Shown in pieces: positions 60,121 to 64,000 of a DNA stretch of 64,000 nt. Each line of letters opens with the position of its first letter. Within the stretch, counting starts at the first letter, position 1. The notes beneath the pieces are model-generated. The model made no database searches, was not told where the DNA came from, and saw only the letters and a list, made by a program, of their open reading frames with translations. The DNA is taken from NCBI GenBank assembly GCA_024803745.1, contig JANJXV010000099.1:1364001-1428000 (forward strand), in the 5' to 3' direction. This DNA is from Megascapheus bottae. Taxonomy: Eukaryota > Chordata > Mammalia > Rodentia > Geomyidae. The position numbers and the translations under genes were made by a program.

Positions 60121-60310
60121 GAATTTTTTTGTTCTTGCTAGTCTTGGGATTTGACCTCAGAGTGTGAACATGGTTCTTGGGCTTTCTTTAGGCTTTAGCT
60201 GTCCCACCGAGCCACAGCACCACTTGCAGCGTTTTCTATGTATGTGGTAATGAGGAATCAAACCTGAGGCTTACTGCTTGGTAGCCAAGGACTCTCCCAC
60301 TAGGTCAAAC
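60121..60310 (-). mobile_element. SINE, reverse orientation, unit 7
   Basis: Both arms present; 'tttttttgttcttgctag' variant. Confidence 0.88.
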
Positions 60311-60520
60311 ACACAGGGCATCTTGCACATATTTTTGACGTCAATCTACTAGGATATTATTAGGTTTCTGTATCCTAATCAATTTTTTCCTGATGATTAG
60401 CTTTGCTGTCATGTGTAAAAATGCAAGAGGGAAAAACACAGAAGAATTAGTGAAATTAAAAAAAAAGCATTAGACACAGTTAAGTGTTCATTCTTTGTAG
60501 GAGAAAGGATATTTGGATAT

Positions 60521-60538
60521 GATGATGATGATGATGAC
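60521..60538 (+). repeat. (GAT)n microsatellite, unit 7: 5 GAT + GAC
   Basis: Shortest pure run in the array. Confidence 0.95.
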
Positions 60539-60556
60539 TTTATAATTACTATGTCA

Positions 60557-60764
60557 GGGTTGAGAGTTTGGCATAGTGGTAGAGTGCTTGCCCAGCATCC
60601 ATGAAGATCTGGGTTTGATTGCTCAGTACCACATAGATAGAAAATCTAGATGTGGCACTGTGGCTCAAGTGGCAGAGGGCTAGACTTGAGAAAACCCGAG
60701 GACAGTGCTCAGGCCCTGAATTCAAGCCCCAAGACTGGCAGAAAGATAAAAGAAAATAAAAATG
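60557..60764 (+). mobile_element. SINE, forward orientation, unit 7
   Basis: Both arms present; private 'gcttgcccagcatcc'. Confidence 0.9.
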
Positions 60765-61425
60765 CTTTTTACGAGCTAATTCACTCACAGCATTTGCTTC
60801 TGAAATCTTCGCTTCTGCATCTTGTGAAATACCCCTTTCCCTCAACGTAGACAAGAAAAACAGATCCATCCCATGGTCCACTGTGAGGCCACTGGTTGGG
60901 CTAAGAGCTAGTCGTGCAGCAACACATAAGTTTTATTCTAATACTTTCCAAACTTTGTACTCAAATATGCTACCTAATTACCAACTTATGTCAGTTATCC
61001 TTATGCTATATCTTTTCTTCATTACTACAATATTCTTACACTCCTACGTTAATCCTCTTGCACCTCCCCTGACCTCTATCATTCTTTTTTTCTATCTCTT
61101 GACCTCTGCTCGTCTTTCAACCCTTATACTGCACGGATCTACACTTGATGGCTGTTGAGCAATATTGTATATGTAGGTGGTTAATTATTCTCTAGGCTCA
61201 GAGGGACTTAAAGACAATAGAGATTGGATTGAGAGGCTTATTGTTTTGGGTATAAATCGCTTATCAGTGGTTGTATTAGGCTGGTCTGTAAGTGCACAAA
61301 AAGAAAGAGTGATAATACCAATCAAAACTTGTGAACATCTAGTGTCTGCCAGCGACAGAGGTCTAGGTTGGTTATATCTGAAAAACTATAATCGTATTTA
61401 GTAGTAATCTTGCTCCCATTTTCAA

Positions 61426-62646
61426 ATGGGCAGAACAAGAAACTCAAGAAAAATGTCAAATCAAGAAACAACATCCCCTACCCAATGTAAACAGACAATG
61501 GAACAGTCACTGGCAATCCTAGAGGAGAGTCTTCCAATTGCTACACAAATGCAATTGATAAACATCATTAATGAAAAATGTGAAAATATAAAGAAAGATA
61601 TAATGGAGGAAGCCATACAGGAACAAGAGGAAAGCAAAAACAAGGTGATAAGTGAAAAAGAAGAAGCCATAAAGGAGGCCATAATAAAGGTTTTTCAAAG
61701 AAAGATGGATGAATTCAAGAATCCACAAATAAAAGCGTGACCAAACTCCAGCAAATGTCCAAAGAAAATAAAGCTACTGAGCTAACCACTCAAAAGGAAA
61801 TCAAGGAGATAAAGAAATCCATACATGATCTAAAACAAGGGATGCAAGGCATCAAAAGTGAGCAATTAGAAGCAAGGGAGATGAAAAATAAAGTAGATAG
61901 CTTTGATAGCAGGTTAGACATTGCAGAGGAGAGAATTTCCGTGGCTGAAGATAATTTAGGTATTATAAAGAACAGAGAATGAGTCAATCCAAATCTAGGA
62001 AATATGAGAGAGCGCTTCAGCAGGTCCAAGACACAATTAGGAAGCCTAATTTAAGGCTAGTTGGTACTGAGGAGGGCGTGGAGAAAGAGGTCAATGGTAT
62101 TGGAAATATACTTCAGGGAATCATCTCAGAGAATTTCCCAAATATCCAGAAGGGCAGGCCCATCCAGGTACGAGAAGCTTTTAGAACCCCAAACTGACCA
62201 GAAAAGAACATCCCACCGCCACATTGTGATCCGAACTGGATCAATAGAAACGAAGGGAAAGATCCTAAATCCTAAAGGCAGCCAGGGAAAAGGGATCAGT
62301 AACCTACAAAGGCAAACCAATCAGAATAACCCCAGATTTCTCAGCAGAGACCAGGCAAGCACGAAGTGACTGGAAGCATATATGTCATGCCCTTATATCA
62401 AATAACTACCAACTAAGAATACTGTAGCCAGCTAAGCTCTCATTCATAACTGAGGGAAAAATAAAAACATTCCATTCCAGGGAAAATCTGCAACAATATG
62501 TCGAAACAAAACCAACACTACAGAGAATTCTCAAAGATGCTCTATACATAGAAAACCAAAATAAATGCAATATAGGGAAAGAAATGGCACCTAAACAGCA
62601 TACCATCAAAGGACCACAAGAACTGTCAATACACAGGCCCTACTAA
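61426..62646 (+). pseudogene. L1 ORF1 remnant, unit 7
   Basis: The coiled-coil frame stops at 61,740 after a private base loss ('ttcaagaatcc', ~61,717) and resumes at 61,737-61,982. The RNA-binding frame from the shared ATGA (61,979) ends at 62,197 because of a private 5-base loss ('ccaaactgacc'). The 7-base duplication of units 4 and 5 is present near 62,268. The stop used by other units is lost ('accatcaaagg'), so the C-terminal remainder would run to a TAA at 62,644-62,646. Confidence 0.88.
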
Positions 62647-62658
62647 AAGCTTTTAAAA

Positions 62659-64000
62659 ATGCTAGGAACTAATAAATATCTCTCAATCCTAACTCTCAAC
62701 ATCAATGGACTGAACTCTCCAATTAAACGGCATAGGTTGTCTAGTTGGATCAAAAAGCAAGAGCCATCGTTCTGCTGACTTCGAGAGACACATCTTACCC
62801 AAAAACAATCATCTTTTGAAAGGGAGAGGTTGGAATAACTCTATCAAGCTAACTGCCCCCATAAACAGGCTATAGTTGCCATCCTCATATCAGATACAAT
62901 AGACTTCAAACTAAAATTAGTAAGAAAAGACAAAGAAGGTTACTACATACTACTAAAGGGATCTTTCCTCCCGGAAGACATAACAATCCTAAATATTTAC
63001 ACACCCAATCCCGGAGCTCCAAACTTCATCAAGCAAACTTTACTTACACCGAAACCATACATAGATCGAAACACAGTGATTGTTGGTGAGTTTAACACAC
63101 CACTCTCACCTATGGACAGATCAACAAGGCAAAAACTCAACAGAGAAACCTTAGAACTGAACAACTATATAGACCAACAAGATCTAACAGACATCTGCAG
63201 AATATTCCATCCAGTAACACCACATTATACGTTTTTCTCAGCAGCACATGGAACATTTTCCAAAATAGACCACATCTTAGGCCATAAAGCAAACCTGGAC
63301 AGATTCAGAAACACTGAAATTATTCCATGCACACTCTCAGACCATAAAGGCATCAAATTGGAGCTGAACACACATCTCCACCAAAGAAAACCCTGTAACT
63401 CATGGAGACTGAACCACACATTGTTGAATCAAAAACAATGGGTAATCGAAGAGATCAGAACAGATATCCAACTGTTTATGAAATTTAACAATAAGGAGCA
63501 CACAAATATCAACTCCTTAGGGACACAACAAAGGCAGTACTCATAGGAAAATTTATAGCGCGGAGTGCCTACAACAGCAAGTTGGAAAAATGGCAAACCA
63601 ACTAGTTAATGTCTCACCTTAACCTCCTGGAAAAAGAGCAACAAACCAACCCTAAACCCATTAGGAGAAAGCAAATTATTAAAATCCAAGCAGAATTAAA
63701 TGATTTGGAATAAAAAAACTATAGAAAGAATCAACAAAACCAGGAGTTGGTTCTTGAAAGAATTAACAAAATTGACAAGCCCTTAGCAAATCTTACCAAA
63801 AAAAGAAGAGAGCATATCGAAATAAACAAAATCGCAGATGAAAATGGTAATATCACGACAGAAATTACCAAGATCCAGAATATCATGAGGGAATACTTCT
63901 CAAACCTTTACGCCAACAAATTTGAGAATCTAGAGAAATGGATGAATTCCTAGACAATATTAACATACACACACTGAACCAAGAAGAGCTAACCCAACTC
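62659..64000 (+). pseudogene. L1 ORF2 remnant, unit 7 (partial)
   Basis: ATG CTA start as in unit 2. A private base loss near 62,837 ('ggaataactc') splits the early endonuclease. The frame 63,076-63,546 holds GEFNTPLS and the SDH box and ends at the TAG shared with units 4 and 5. The frame 63,747-63,953 ends at the 1-base loss shared with unit 2. Confidence 0.88.

Larger units (their letters stand above)
59498..60865 (-). repeat. Monomer flank, unit 7
   Basis: Unit 1/3/6 type with several private changes ('ggccatcttc', 'acatacacatc', 'cctgagacacagg'). Confidence 0.9.
12587..64000 (+). repeat. Head-to-tail tandem array of ~7.4-kb L1-plus-flank monomers
   Basis: The motif 'gttgtagtgtgtggggagg' that follows each L1 tail begins at 14,871, 22,281, 29,729, 37,156, 44,616, 52,071 and 59,498. 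These spacings are 7,410, 7,448, 7,427, 7,460, 7,455 and 7,427 bases. The first codon of the ORF1 remnant recurs with the same period (16,801, 24,241, 31,661, 39,116, 46,573, 54,012, 61,426). All units have the same orientation. Because the same flank surrounds every L1, the array grew by DNA duplication and not by repeated insertion. Unit 0 begins inside ORF2 and the last unit is cut by the window edge, so the true copy number is unknown. Confidence 0.97.
60866..64000 (+). mobile_element. L1, unit 7: cut by window edge, mosaic
   Basis: The 5' UTR follows units 1, 3 and 6. From ~61,516 within ORF1 it follows units 2, 4 and 5. The visible part ends in the N-terminal region of the reverse transcriptase. 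Confidence 0.92.

Noticed and set aside
12587..64000. Regular spacing suggesting a CRISPR array or satellite with short monomers
   Set aside because: The repeated unit is 7.4 kb and made of an L1 and SINEs. There are no short direct repeats with unique spacers.

Overview
The window is vertebrate nuclear DNA, almost certainly from a mammal and most likely a rodent. It holds many copies of a two-part, tRNA/ID-like SINE and a long non-LTR retrotransposon of the L1 type: ORF1 with coiled coil plus RNA-binding half, ORF2 with endonuclease, FADD reverse transcriptase and Cys-rich C-terminus, and a G-rich 3' UTR ending in an A-rich tail. The SINE reminds me of heteromyid/geomyoid rodents (kangaroo rats, pocket mice). 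That placement is an inference from memory and was not searched. There are no bacterial genes, operons, CRISPR arrays or RNA genes that I can support.

Region 1 (1-12,586) is ordinary intergenic or intronic DNA: an old L1 scrap (1-390), about a dozen decayed SINEs, a few simple repeats, and the remains of a RalGDS-like gene. Three exon-like pieces are visible on the + strand: a possible N-terminal exon (~7,465-7,800), the start of the Ras-exchanger (REM) domain (~7,931-8,083), and the end of the REM domain with an internal stop and a frameshift (~9,070-9,255). An open reading frame of 174 codons (9,693-10,217) follows and I do not recognise it.

Region 2 (12,587-64,000, running off the right edge) is a head-to-tail tandem array with a period of about 7.41-7.46 kb. 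Each monomer is about 1.37-1.40 kb of non-L1 flank plus one near-full-length L1 of about 6.04-6.06 kb. The window holds one 5'-truncated L1 (unit 0), six complete monomers (units 1-6) and most of a seventh. The non-L1 part is an inverted, diverged copy of the RalGDS-like N-terminal exon neighbourhood at ~6,430-7,800, including its two SINEs. The array therefore multiplied a piece of the same locus together with an L1 inserted at its edge.

Every L1 copy is inactive, and most of the damage is shared. ORF1 is split at an ATGA overlap and later stopped by a TAG, and ORF2 has a TGA at codon 40 followed by a frameshift. An already defective L1 was therefore amplified as DNA and did not retrotranspose copy by copy. 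Variants group the units into subfamilies that switch along the array, which points to unequal crossing-over or gene conversion. Two neighbouring ~7.46-kb blocks (~35.7-43.1 kb and ~43.1-50.5 kb) are almost identical, the most recent event visible. No gene in the array looks functional; the novelty lies in its structure: a macrosatellite-like array whose monomer is mostly one L1.
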